Of a DNA stretch of 64,000 nt, positions 12,188 to 24,242 are shown piece by piece. Below the pieces are notes generated by a model. The model had not been told where the DNA came from. It did not search any database and saw nothing but the letters and a program-made list of their open reading frames with translations. Position 1 is the stretch's first letter, and every line of letters starts with the position of its first letter. Position numbers and translations under genes: made by a program. The stretch is from Triangularia verruculosa (lineage: Eukaryota; Ascomycota; Sordariomycetes; Sordariales; Podosporaceae): contig MU863953.1 of assembly GCA_033296885.1 (NCBI GenBank), forward strand, positions 1 to 64,000. Direction: 5' to 3'.

Positions 12188-14619
12188 ATGCTTTGCTCGA
12201 CATGTTGCAGCATCTTTCACGGGCGAGCCCCCAGGCTCGACGAAAGAACGAGCCACCCATTTTCCCTCGAGAAGTTCCAGAGCTCCTTGGCACTTGAGTG
12301 CTTCATCTGCTGCGGGCTGCGGGATAATTTCAGAATAGATACGGAGGCGTACGAAATCGACAGTATCGACCACTTGATTGGTATTCGAGCAGTGGAATAC
12401 AAGTTTGAGATCATGGGCTTGATGAATGATAGGATTCGAACGTCAGATCACTCAAAGTATCGGTACCTGACGGTTACCTGGGACTGTGAAGTGGAATATC
12501 CTGGGCGAGAAAGGCAGATTCGTCAGCTTGTTCAGTGGCCGATCCAATCCGTTGAAGGTGAGTATTCGATGTTTGCTCTGTCTTGGAATCGTATGAGCGA
12601 TTGTGGAATATTACCGTTCCTGATGCCGAAAATCAAGCTGACCAAAAGCCAGGAGATTCCAAATGGAATGAGCCATCGGTCCTTGCGGCGCCTAAGATCA
12701 CCGTGGGCGATTGGTTATCGGATGAAATTGTTTCGAAAGTCAGTCGATGGCTCAAGTTGTGCCGTCAGGGCCACGACATATGCAGCTCACCGAGATCGGC
12801 ACTGCAAAAGAAGCAGTGGTATCCCTCACGGTTGATTGCCGTACAAACCGGTTCTGTTAGGCTTATCGAAACAATCGAGACAACGCTCACCGGGCCCTAT
12901 CTCACGCTGAGCCATCGATGGCCTGCAGATGCTTCCGTCTACACCCAGTTAAAGCAAGACAACCTCAGTAGCCTCAAAAAAGGTGTCGAGGTCACTTGCT
13001 TGTCCAGAGTCTTCCAAGATGCTATCGTGATCACTCGGCGCCTCGGTGTAGACTATATCTGGATTGACTCTCTTTGCATCATCCAAGACAGCAAAGAAGA
13101 TTGGGAGGCGGAGTCGGCAACCATGGCGGACATCTATTCCCAGTCGTATTGTAACCTGTCCGCGACTGCGGATAGGTGTCAAGACGAAGGACTATTCCAT
13201 CCAAGACACCAGCTGCAATTCAGCCATGAAAGGGTGACTTCCGACTGGATCGGCGATCCTTTCAAAACCGATGATGGGAAGTTGTCACAATGTCGTGCGC
13301 CCTCTTTCCACAGACAAGATTACGTCCTATACGACCCTAACTTTTGGACCAGGCGTGTGGATCAGCAAGAGTTGTTTACTCGCGGCTGGGTCTTCCAGGA
13401 ACAGCAACTGGGGCCTCGAATACTGCACTTCTCATCGGATCAGTTGCTGTGGGAATGTCGCCAGCATCGGGCATGCGAAATGTTCCCGTCAGGCCTTCCT
13501 CAAAAGGAAATGGGATGGGGAGAAATTTGGCGAAGCAGCCCGGCAGCAACCGTCATTAAGGGCGCGCTGGCGTCGGTAAGAACGGGTGTTGACGGCTCCG
13601 GCTTCTACCCAACACTAGGGTTATCGCCATGGCTTGCATGGCAGCAGGTGATTGGGCACTATACCCGCTTGAACTTGACGAACGCCCAGGATGCACTTGT
13701 TGCCCTGGGTGGTGTGGCCCGGGTGTACCAACAGCTCTACAAGAGCAAGTATGTTGCAGGCCACTGGGAGGAGGATTTTGTGTCAAGTCTGATCTGGAGA
13801 ATCTCAACTGAGGGCCACTGCCAGAATTGTCCGTCTGCAAGGGTGCAGAGGCCTGAGCCTTTTCGAACCAAGGTCTCCCCATACATAGCACCAAGCTGGT
13901 CTTGGGCCTCTGCGGATATGGGAGTGGTTGGATACGGGGCGAGGCTTGTACCAACGTATACACCTGATATCGTCCACAAATGTGTCCTTTCATCGAGCCG
14001 CAATCCTTTTGGTACCGTGACCGATGGTTATCTCCTTCTGAAAGGACCGATATATCCAGCAAGCCTGGCAGTGAACGATCGTTTCAATTTCAAAGTCCTT
14101 GTGGGACTATTAGTTGAAGGATTCGCCAGCCCTGTGTGGACCGTTGACTTGGACATGTGTTGTAGGCGTCATCCTAATTTGACAGAGGTACTGGAAGAAA
14201 TGGAGGACGACGAAGACAGCGAGGCTGGATCAATCGACAACGAAGCGAGTGGGGAAGACACCGAGACAGACGAGGATTCTGCGGAGCAAAGCGACGGTGG
14301 TAGTGAGGACGACTTTGACCCAGACTGGGATCTGGAAACACTGTCAAGGCGTTATCCGGTGGTCTTCTATCTACCCATTTTCGAGGGTACTAGTGTTGAC
14401 GAGTCGGACAACCTGACAGAAATCAGAACGGGTTTGGTCTTGGAACCGGTGGACGGATACAGAGGAGCATACCGGCGTGTCGGGATTTGTTTCGACAAGG
14501 ATATTTCCAATAGAGATTGGAGACTACCGCAAGCTACAGGAATCTCCGATTCGATGGAGAGCGGTCGTTCCAGCCGCTTGTACCTTGACTTGGGCCAAGG
14601 GATGATTTTGATGGTGTGA
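12188..14619 (+). CDS. HET-domain (heterokaryon-incompatibility-type) protein
   Basis: Two exons, 12188-12557 and 12653-14619, are joined by a 95-nt intron (GTGAGT donor, CTGAC branch, CCAG acceptor) to give 778 residues. The start CACCATGC is a good context. The N-terminus has a paired-Cys segment (LCSTCCSIF and ECFICCGL). The HET core follows: YLTLSHRWP at about residue 206, YIWIDSLCIIQDSKEDW at about 257, and RGWVFQEQQLGPR near 366. Residues about 637-680 are strongly acidic (Glu/Asp/Ser runs). HET domains are TIR-like modules that trigger cell death on non-self recognition in fungi; the partner locus cannot be read from sequence. The gene shares about 350 bp of upstream DNA with the divergent kinase gene. 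Confidence 0.9.
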
Positions 14620-16589
14620 GGTCGGTGACCCCAGGGTTAGGGTCGGTTGTGGACGCGACGAAGGTTAGTCAGAGTGAAGCTTGACGTCGACTGTAAGAAG
14701 ATTAGGACTCGTCGACCGTCAAAAAAATTCTTGATTCCTACCGGTTGCTTCATGATACCGAGATCATGGCTTGTGTTAGATCCTGTGTGTGCTGGAAGAT
14801 TGTTAGGAGGACCAACGCGTCATGCGAGAACTCGGTGGATTGGCAAGTGAAAACGCGACCATGAAGTGGCCAGGCATTCTTGGCATTGAGTGGTGAGCCA
14901 GAGAGGGCGATCCGCCGGTCGTCAGCAGCTGCCAACAGCTGAGCTCCCTCACGATGGCGTAATCGAAGAACCATGAACAGACCGGTCTTGGGAACTTCTT
15001 TTTGTTAGCTGATGTGATTCTTGTTTTCAAGATTTTTCTGCCCGGCGAAGGACATCTTTTCACTTTGAATGTGGCGCCACTTCACTCTCACGAACATGAA
15101 AATGTTTGAGCACGCCTGAGGATTTGGGGAAATCAATGGGCCCTGAAAGCGAATGCATCACCACCGCGCCCTGTCGTCGACACTCCCCCCCAGTCCAATA
15201 CAAAGTAGTCGTTCGCGATATCAAAGGGTTTTGGCCCATGACAGGCGAGTGATAACGCGGCGCTTATCCGAGGAACTCTGAAAATAGGCGCAGCATTGCG
15301 CTTCTCGGTCCGGCTGCTATATTTGCCGATGCACTGCAACGCCCTCGTGGCCGTTGGGAGTTGGTGCTCGCCAGCGGATTTTGGTGACACTTTTGATCCC
15401 AGATGCTTTCGTCAAGATCTTTCGTTTCCCCTGACTTCATCGGTACCTGAATAACAACATGGCTGCAGGTGTTGCCAAGATTTACCACCTTCTCGGCTGG
15501 TGCCGCCGCATCTCACCAATCCTTCGGAAGTTTGTTCTTTACTATAAAAAGACACTTGCGGGGAAGACCATCACTCTGGTAGCACCGAGCAAAGCAATGT
15601 TTGGTGTTTCCATGGTATCTCATTCGAACTTCAGGTTCACGGGCTCGAAGCCTGTGAATATCTTCGATGAATGTTCAATTAGGTATGTTTGAGCTTTATT
15701 TTCTAATATGGTATTCCCAGATTCTTCACCACCTCAACCAACCTAGCTGCTACCACTCTTCCGGTAAATTTATGACGGCCGAACCAGGTCGGCGGGTAGG
15801 CGTCCCAAATTGGGCGAGAAGTCACCGGATTTAACCACTGGTCCCAAAAGGCTAGACCAACCGCTTACCCAATGGAACCCCCCTCGGCTGTGCCTCCGGC
15901 ATGCCTGCACCGAGCTATATTCAAGGCACTGGAAGATCTGGATTTGGTCAGAACTGCCAGCAGAATACTGGTGCATGCGCTTCTCCTGAATATAAGCAGC
16001 AGGTGTAAAGGCAGGTGATGAGCACTATCTCACAAGCAGACGAGCGGCAACCATTCGACAGTGAGCGGCGGCGTCAGCAAATCAAAGATACCTAGCCCCT
16101 GATTTTTGGACCACTCAGCGATCTTGAATTTGTGGTACAGCAGACAAACAAGTAACTTGGCTGGCAACAAGACTTTGGAGGATCCCTTGCACTGGCTGCA
16201 GTCAGTTCGAACACCTCACGAGGCAAACACACAACAGAGCTGTCTCACAAAAGATATTTGCCATCGTTCTCCTGGTGACATGGTGTGGCAAGTTCATTTA
16301 TTACGCCGCACTCTATCCAAACTCAATTGGGAGACGCAGGATCTGACTGTTGACTTGATGCATACCTTATAGACTGCTGGCCATCCCACTGACGCCTCCC
16401 TATCTTTGTGGTTAGGTGATCGAGCTGTCAAACTTTCTCGTTGTACATACTCTATTTCTATATCGAGAATTATGATCGTCACGGCGGTATAGGGCCTTCA
16501 CTGTGGATTACAGCATGCTTTCTTAACTGGTTCTAGGGTTCCTTCCTTCGAATTTCTTACTTCAGCGTTGACTTCTTCCTGTACCAATT
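14620..16589. other. Long gene-poor stretch
   Basis: About 2 kb without a supported gene. A 77-codon plus-strand ATG frame at 15459-15692 is the only one with a plausible start. It is basic, resembles nothing I know, and is not called. No RNA gene was seen. Confidence 0.35.
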
Positions 16590-16643
16590 GTAAGTTGCAT
16601 TCCAAGCTTCAATTCTCCCACTAACATACCTACCTATTATCAG
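16590..16643 (+). promoter_or_regulatory. Candidate 5' UTR intron of the GPCR gene
   Basis: A GTAAGT donor at 16590, a CTAAC branch motif at 16621 and a TATCAG acceptor ending at 16643 define a 54-nt intron-like unit about 225 bases upstream of the GPCR ATG, in pyrimidine-rich leader sequence. Confidence 0.4.
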
Positions 16644-16868
16644 GCTTGCATCATATTCTGTCAAGTTTCTCGTTCGAAAACCACTTCTAATCTCACCAAC
16701 TTTATCGCCGACGATTTTCTCCGTCTCACGCACCTCCCATTTGATCTTCCTCGCGGCCGAAATGTTTTGATCCCAACAACAACCGTCCCAGCTCGACTTT
16801 CCCCGTTAGATTCCCTTTGGCAAAGATAGATACCCTGTTTTTCTCGTCATTTCTCGTCAACCCCAACC

Positions 16869-19002
16869 ATGCCCGTCATCCCGTTTTTCTTGGCCAACAC
16901 AACGACGCTCGACACCGTTCGCCAGCCCCTCCTTATTTTGAACGAGAGACAGACCAACCTGCTGTCCACGATTGAGCGTGGGCTAGGGTCTGTCTCTTTG
17001 GTCGCTGTCGCGCTCATTTTTGTGGCGTTTGGTCTGTTTCGTCCGCTGCGGACGGTGCCGAATTGCTTTTTGGTGTGTTCTTCGGTCAACAACGTATTTT
17101 CGTCTGCGGCCACGCTTGTGGCGCAGGATGGACTGAGGATGACGGTGACGAATGGAGGAAGGGGTTTGTGTAATGCTCAGGGTTTTTTGTTTCAAATGTG
17201 AGTTTGCGTGTCTTGTCCTCGACTTGTGTCAGGCAATTGGCTAACGGAGAAGAGTAGGTTTCTGCAGTCCGATCCTTGGTGGTCATTTGCCATGGCTGTT
17301 AACGTACTGATCATATTTCGCTACGGTGCCGACCCAAGGCACTTCAGGAGATGGTGGTGGTTGTATTGCTTGATCTGCTACGGAGGGCCAGGTGTGTCTG
17401 CTGTGGTGTTGCTTGCTTTGGGTTACTATGGCAATGCTGGGGTAGGTAGAAGCGATCCACGCCGGTTTTCATCAACATCGGAAACGAGGCTAACAATACA
17501 AATGGCAGATTTGGTGCTGGATCGACTCATCCCACCAAATGCTCCGAATCTACGCGCAGTACCTCCCGGTCTGGATCTGCATTTTGGGCACCCTTTTGAT
17601 CTATCTAGGCCTGGGTATTCACGTTTTCCGCTCCCGAAACGACGTTGATAAGCAGTTTCCGTTAAGAGCAAGCCCCGAACACCCACCTATCCTCCAGCCC
17701 ATACCACGAGATAGGAAGTCGTTTCTGTCATTAAGCGATTGGCCCTTGTCACCCTTCACAAGCAGTGCGCTTTTCCCAGACTCTCCGGACGGCACCCACC
17801 CCCTCGCGCCGATGCCCATGTCTGTTAGTCGCGCACAATCTAGTCATACCCGCAACAGCCGTTCAATCCATACCCGTCCGAGTCGATCGATCCGAACCCA
17901 ATACAGCAGATCTACAAGACGGACCAGAGGCCCCCTACCTACCAGGGCGGCAAGTGTACCTTCTAAACGAAGCTCCAACTACATGCGCGCGTTTGGGTTG
18001 AACCCCCGGCGAGCACCCTCCCCTCCGCCAACCCTCAGCGAGCCAGATGAACCGTCAGCCACCCACGTCCAAGAGAAAACTCGAGGTTTCTGGCACATCT
18101 TCACAATCGATGACCCCACAAAGCGCCCCTACCTCCAAACCGCCGGCCTCTTCGCCTTTGCCATCTTCGCAACCTGGCTCCCAAGCAACATCTACAGCAT
18201 TAAACAGATCCTCTCCGGCTCGGACGCAAACTTTGCCGCCTACGCCGCCTCCACAGCAGCCTTATCTACGCAAGGGATCTGGAACTTTCTCATCTTCTTC
18301 TTCCTCAACCGACGAGCCCTGATCTCCTGCGCCAAGCACCGGCTCTCAGGCACCCCAGACCGATCTCGGATCTCAGCCTTGCTAGACAACAACAGCCAAC
18401 AAACACGCCCAGCGGCAACCACCATCCACGTCGGCACCCAGACCGAGCCCGCTCATAACAACATCGGTCTCGCCGAAAGCGCCGACATCGCCATCGAGAC
18501 GAAAAGCATCCGAACCCTTCCCGAGGTAATAACCGAAATTCACCACCACCACCAGAACAACCCCCTGCCCGTTCCGGAGAAGCTCCCCCCAAATCCCACA
18601 GCGGTACCTACCCCCCTCCCAAGTGCGTACATTAAACCCCAACCATCAAAGCGCTCTCTCCGCCCAGCCCTAAAAGAGAAACTTTCCTCCACCAACATCC
18701 GCCGTGACCTTACCGTTCGGATCCCCTGGCGCAGCCAAAGTCGTACATCCAACTGGAGTCTTTCTACTACTGGAAGAAACAAAAAGGAGGATGAAGGGTC
18801 AAGAGAGGGTTCACAGCGGAGTTACAGTTGGGACTTCCTAGACATTGGGCTGGAGACGAGGGGGAATGTTCTGGCTGCTATCAGCAGCAGGGGTACACCG
18901 ACGGGAAGCGGAGGTGGGGTGAGCCCCGTCACGGTGATGAGCAGGGGGAGTGTACAACATGCAGGGTTGGGGCATACTAGGGGGGTTTCTTCGCCTTGCT
19001 GA
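16869..19002 (+). CDS. cAMP-receptor-like / Git3-type seven-TM GPCR
   Basis: Exons 16869-17197, 17258-17441 and 17509-19002 give 668 residues. TM1 is near residues 38-60 (SLVAVALIFVAFGLF), TM2 near 70-90, and TM3 and TM4 lie in exon 2. TM5 falls just after IWCWID at about 172. TM6 is at about 380-396 (LFAFAIFATWLPSNIYSI) and TM7 at about 407-428. The pattern SDPWWSFAMAVNVLIIFRYGA plus FRRWWWLYCLICYGGP matches fungal cAMP-receptor-like receptors related to Neurospora GPR-1 to -3. The third cytoplasmic loop is long (about 160 residues, Ser/Arg-rich with repeated SRSI-like units). The C-tail is about 240 residues and Pro/Ser-rich, so phosphorylation-type regulation is likely. It would act at the plasma membrane through a heterotrimeric G protein; the ligand is unknown. 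Confidence 0.85.
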
Positions 19003-19518
19003 TTCCATTTATTGTTTTGTTTTACTAATTGTATTCTTGATACCTGTATAATTGGGGTTTGGGCATGGTTGATGGGATTACAATGGATTCAACGTTCAAT
19101 TGCATAGTTTCATTTGTTTAGGTAGCCTCAAACATTGGCGTTGGGCTGGTCTAAGACAAAGGTTGGGTTGGGAATCTCGAAAAGGGGGTGGCCCGTGCGA
19201 TCCGCCAATGGCTTTGTAGACCGTTTGCAGAAAACCACCTAGGAATGTAAACACCCTCGTGGCTTTGTTGTAACTAGAAGAACACCGCATTGTATCTACC
19301 ACGGCAATGCAAACAATCCGCACTGAGGGGTCGTGACGTAAACATGCCTGTTCTTTGTTTTCTCGACAACATACCTACCTACACATGGGCATTGAACCAC
19401 CCTTGACTCAAACCCATGTGGTCGACCTTCCCTTTCCTATTGTTTTCTCGGTCGTGCGATTTCATCAAATTTTAGCATTATCTCAAGAAGATACAGGTAC
19501 CACCAAAAGTTCTTCAAT

Positions 19519-21390
19519 ATGTCCCGCTACCGTAGGCCGCACGAAGCGTCCTACCGTCCCGGCGAGTCGACGTCCGACTCCTCCGATGATGACGATGACT
19601 ACGGCATCGCCAGCCAAGACATGCCTGACATCGTCTACGCTGATCAAGCATATCTCCAGCCCGCCCCTTCCAAGAAATCTTATTATTCCGCACCCAAGGT
19701 CACCCCGCCGAAGCCACTTAGGTCCATCCTCAAGTCCATCTCATCGTTTGGTCAACAGAGAGAATCCGCCCCGTTGGTTTCAACAGACTCGTTGTCAGAG
19801 GATGATGACACGGATATTTACTACCAGAGTACACCCCAGCGGGCCAAGTTTGCGACCTATAGAGTGCCCGGATCTTCTTCTTCCGAATCGGATGACTCGT
19901 CAAGCGAACCTTCAAAGCCCCTGGAACAGGTATTCCCTAGACGAGGTAGCGGGTGGGACACGTCCAACATTCGACCCCCCTCTTCTCCAAAACGAAGACA
20001 CCAGTACACCGAAGCCCAGTACCTGGTGGTAGACGTCTGGTACCGGATCTCCGACCTTTTCTCCTGGATCTACGAAGTTCTCGATCGGCTGAGAACAGTA
20101 ATCCTGCACGCACTGAAGGAATTGGGATCGTGGCTGTGGCATTCAGTAGGGCCAGCTACACTGGTCCCATCCATACTGTTGCTTGCGACTGTGTATGCTT
20201 TCCTACCAAACTCCAACATGACGGGCGAGCTCAGCAACTGGTACCCCAACTCGCCAGACTCTCTCGTCTCCTTTTCCGACTTTGCAAAGCCCCACCACAC
20301 CCAGGCGGCCATTTCGAAAACGAAATTTTCGGTGGGTCGTTCGGTGATGGACATAATTACCGGGGGCAATTGGCCTGGCACAGAACCGGAAAAGAGAGAG
20401 GTCGAGCTTCAGACCGTGGAGACACTTCAGGGCCGTTATGCAGAGTCGGCCCGAAGCTGCAGGGAAATGTTGGATATTACGCGAGCTGCCCTCGCGCATC
20501 ACCCCGATATTGTCCAGCTGTGGCAGTTTTCAAGGAGCGCCGAGTGGGATAAGCGCGGCCTGGCGAATGAACACTTAGGAAAGGCGGTAAAGCTTTTGGG
20601 ACGGGAGACCAACAAGTAAGCAGAGATGCTCTTGCCCTTCGTACGTTCAAAGACTAACTGAGAGACTCCTAGACAGCTGGATGACTTCCGCAAACGAGCA
20701 AAAATCTTCTACGGCAAGGTGAAGGAGGAAGACTTGAAACTCGTGAACCTCGCGGGGCAAATAAAAGCTGGAGTGCAGTGGCCTTTTGAGGAACAGCGGG
20801 ACACTAGGCGTAAAGGGTCAGCTTGGAGCCTTTTATCGAAGAGAAAGGAGGGAACCGCAGATTTTACAACAAGCTCAGTAGTCGACAAGGAGGAGGACGA
20901 TCGCTCGCTAGAAGCAGCCAAGATTCTCCATCTAGTAACGAGCAACCTTGTTTCGACTTCGGGGTGGATCGACGCAGCGACGAACGACGTTGTTGCTGTC
21001 ACGTCCTTATTGAGAGGCCTGATAGCTGCCTTGGAAAAAGCCAGTTTCGAAGCTGACAAGGACTTTTCAAAGGGGGGGATACCGTTATGGGATTACTGGG
21101 AGAAAATACTGAACAAGGCGAAAGAATCCGGGTTGAGCAGTCAGGCGGCTGAAAGGCTTGCAGGATTGCCCGGCCGCCTCGTTACGGCCCGGGAGGCAAT
21201 AGAGGAAGTCCTGTCCACGCTGGTAGATGTCCGTTATGAGATGAAGCAGCTGAGCAATGAGCTTAGTGTGCCGAATAAGGTACTGGCACCGAGATGGACC
21301 GTCAAGGACGTAATCCAGCTGTACGAGACTATGGCCAGCGCGATGGACGAGAGTATAAAGGTGTTGCGGATGCCGCCTGAGCTACAGTAG
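19519..21390 (+). CDS. Conserved-looking fungal membrane protein of unknown function
   Basis: Exons 19519-20615 and 20673-21390 are joined by a 57-nt GTAAGC intron, giving 604 residues. The first 170 residues are disordered, Ser/Asp-rich with acidic clusters such as SDSSDDDDDYG. A single clear membrane helix lies at about residues 215-235 (ATLVPSILLLATVYAFLP). The remaining 350 residues are soluble and largely helical, with charged heptad-like stretches (KRAKIFYGKVKEEDLKLVNL) suggesting coiled coil. The architecture is a cytosolic or nuclear N-tail, one TM and a helical lumenal domain, as in some nuclear-envelope or ER proteins. I do not recognise the family and give no function. The start is the first ATG of the open frame, after pyrimidine-rich leader sequence. 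Confidence 0.75.
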
Positions 21391-23205
21391 AGATGTTGAA
21401 ATAGCCAATTTTCCCAATTTTATCAATGTTCGTTCTACTAGGTTCTCGCCGTGATGTGTGCGCAACCTGTGTGCTTGTGCCTATGGCCTTTGGGTTTCGT
21501 GATCGAGTCAACTCGTAGTTCGTGCCTTTGCGGTCGATTCGTTCATCGATCGGGTCGGGGGTCTCGAATCGATCTGCCTGCCTACCTAGGAGAAGCTTCG
21601 GTCAGCGTTGTCTTTTGCTCGGAATTGATCAACGGAAGAGAGATGGGAAAAGATAAACCACTGGTTGCCCTTGAGGATTACTCAATGGGTTTTAAATCAA
21701 GAAAACGATGCAGACCTTGCTAGAAACCAGGCCAACGAGTGCCCATCCAACGCCTAGCTCAGTGGCAACCAGAGGAAAAGGATCTAGGTTGCGGACAGTG
21801 CCCAGTCACTGTCTCGGGACCTAAAGCTGCTCCTGGAGGCCCACGGAACTAGGCCAATCCCCGCCCCCGAACCACCGGGCCACCATGTACCTATGCCCCC
21901 GCCCCGCAAGCACACGCCGCACTGGGCATAAGAGGTCGAAAGCTGGATCCGCTTTCAACAATTCAGAGAGACAGTGCCAGTGGCCCAGTGGTCAGGACGC
22001 AGACTCATTAAAAAGTCCGCAACCTGAAGATTGACGTCACTAACACATTCTCCCTCACAGAGTTCGAAGTCAACATTCTTACGTTGGCCTTGTGTGACAC
22101 CTCAGCGAAATTCCATATTCAATGTAAGCTCCGTGTGGTTTGACGTGCGTACAGGTGGACATACACAACGTTGTGCCCAGATATTGAGGCTCATTTGTGT
22201 AACTTGAAGCTGTATTGTCGCAACAGAGCACAAATCACCAAGCTGCATGACCAACGTGGGCGGACATTTCATGTGTGAAAATGTGCCTAGATCTCAGTCA
22301 CGATGGCAGCATTGAATAAGGTATCTTCTTCGCCGGATAGCAAGCTGATATTTAGGCTGCCACTTCCGTGTCGGCGAGCCAACACGTGTTTTGGTGAGCC
22401 TTGAATTTTGCATGTGCCCTGCAAAGTTTACGCAATCCACGCTAACGCAGCAATGTTTGGGGGCTATGCCGCATGTCATATGAAGTTGACCTCAGTCCTT
22501 TCCCAACTGTCAACCGGAGGCCAACCAGCGCCGCAGTCCATCACAAGCGGCCGACGGCGTCGCGTGGCCACACCACCCTTGTTGTCCTTTTGTAGAGTCC
22601 TATTCTTTTCATTTGTTGTTCCAGTGGGAGTAAGTTGCGCCACAGCCCTCAAGGCTTGCGACCCACACACATCTTCGTCGCCACAGCCTCGACCCAGCAT
22701 CCATCGCATTTCGTCACAGGAGGCTGATGTTTCTGGAATCAGTCGAGGTCACTCTGGAGAGGCTCTATGAGAGATACAATGTCGGAAATAGATGAACATG
22801 TGCTGTCTAGGTAAGTATCTCACATAGGTACGTAGTGCAGCCGGGTTTCCACATGCTGTTCCACCACAGTTCCAGAGACCTCTTCTGAGACCCAAGTTCC
22901 AAGTCTTACCAGATGCCTTCCTCCCACAACCCTCTCGGTGAGACCTTCACCTGACAAGGTGACCAGTCCCAATTCCATGACAGGAAGTCGGAGTAACATG
23001 ACTCAGTCCGTGAAGAATTGTCAGCCTCACTGCGTCAAGGCTTAATTATAAAGAGTGATTCTTCACGATCCTGCCTCTCCAACACTGGATTTCTCTTCTT
23101 CATCTTCACTTTCGATCACAACGAACAGCAATTTCTTCCACAGTCAAGGAAACCACCAACAAAACCTGGCAAGCTACCCAAACCATACAAGACAAGCTCA
23201 CCACA
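21391..23205. other. Gene-poor intergenic stretch
   Basis: No supported protein gene. Frames up to 120 codons (22408-22770 plus) look random. It contains the tRNA-like relic at 21975-22071, a TACCTAGG-type motif at 21577-21590, and the leader of the small gene that follows. Confidence 0.4.
21975..22071 (+). other. tRNA-like relic with A-box and near B-box
   Basis: TGGCCCAGTGG matches the pol III A-box consensus exactly. It is followed by GTCAGGACGCAGACT, reminiscent of a Leu-type D arm and anticodon stem. About 80 bases on, AGTTCGAAGTC matches a B-box with one mismatch. No T-arm or acceptor stem pairs, so it is not an intact tRNA. A decayed tRNA, a SINE head or chance are all possible. Confidence 0.2.
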
Positions 23206-23538
23206 ATGTGCATCAAATGGATCGACTACTACCGCTGTGGTCATGAAATGTCAACTGATTACGACAACTGTTCTCGCCGACATCTTCATGTCGAGGAGAG
23301 AACCGGGTACACATCATCCCGCGACTGCGATCTTTGCTCCCATCCTGGGTCGATCATCACCACACGCCGCACTACAGTGAGAAGATGGAGTCTTGGTTCC
23401 TCTGATGATCTTCTCCGCCCCAATTTGCTGGAGCTAAGGCCAGTGAGGCTTGAACGGAGCTGCACGACCAGTCGCCGCAGCAGCTGGTACGACGGCCGAC
23501 ACTACCAGCGCTACCGCTACCATCACAGCAGTCACTAG
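23206..23538 (+). CDS. Small Cys/His/Arg-rich protein, function unknown
   Basis: A 110-residue ATG frame in a good context (CACAATGTG) after CT-rich leader. The N-terminus MCIKWIDYYRCGHE, followed by spaced Cys (C29, then a C-x-x-C pair near residues 41-44) and His, recalls many small fungal proteins that begin MCI...Y.CGH, where Cys and His may bind a metal. The C-terminal half is Arg/Ser/Tyr-rich. No signal peptide. A short protein without introns is weak evidence, so I am only moderately sure it is expressed. Confidence 0.5.
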   Translation: MCIKWIDYYRCGHEMSTDYDNCSRRHLHVEERTGYTSSRDCDLCSHPGSIITTRRTTVRRWSLGSSDDLLRPNLLELRPVRLERSCTTSRRSSWYDGRHYQRYRYHHSSH

Positions 23539-24242
23539 GGGTGCTGCTGCTGCTGTTCGTTGGGCGAGTGTATTTGTATCTGCTTTTGAAGGCTTGGTGT
23601 AATCTGGTAGACTAGACTGTGGCAGAGTTGGATTTTGTTAGCACTGGTGGGTCAGACTTGGGTTATTTGTTGTTTTATTTGACTTTGATCGGCAGAGCTT
23701 GACAGGTTGTCTCGTGGTTGTCATTGGTTTTCTTACTGGTGGGCTTCATGTATTGTCATTAGCATAGACTATCAACGTCGTATTACATAGACCGACGTCC
23801 GCCCCCCAAATGGATTGTGATGTCTGCCATGAATGCTGACATGGATAAACTGACGGCTGCGGCCCTTTCTGCAACCTTCCCGTCACCCTGATTCTCTCGC
23901 AACTGCCAAAGTCTCCAGCATCGCCTACCCCATCTGATCAGTAGCACTATCCAGACGTCCGTAAAGTGTCGGACCTCAGGCCGATCTGGCCCAGAGAATG
24001 TTCTCGGGCTCGTCGCTCTCCCGCTTACCGAGGGAAACCAGCCCCGCCTCTCCGCCCGCATCTGCATCCGCACTCGGCCGCATCCAACTATCAGGAGAGT
24101 TCATTTGCTTTTTCAATCGGGCGCACTAGTACATCCCAAAGCACCACTAAGATTCCGACCCAGAACAACCCGAAAGTCCGCCATTTTCATGCCGTCAGCT
24201 TACCATTGACTCTGCAAGTTGTGCCTACAAGATAAAGAAAGG
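23539..24242. other. Intergenic, no gene seen
   Basis: 3' region of the small gene and 5' region of the NAPE-PLD-like gene. Only short overlapping frames occur on both strands. Confidence 0.4.

Noticed and set aside
15459..15692. 77-codon plus-strand frame as a gene
   Set aside because: ATG present, but no homology impression, no intron and no supporting context.
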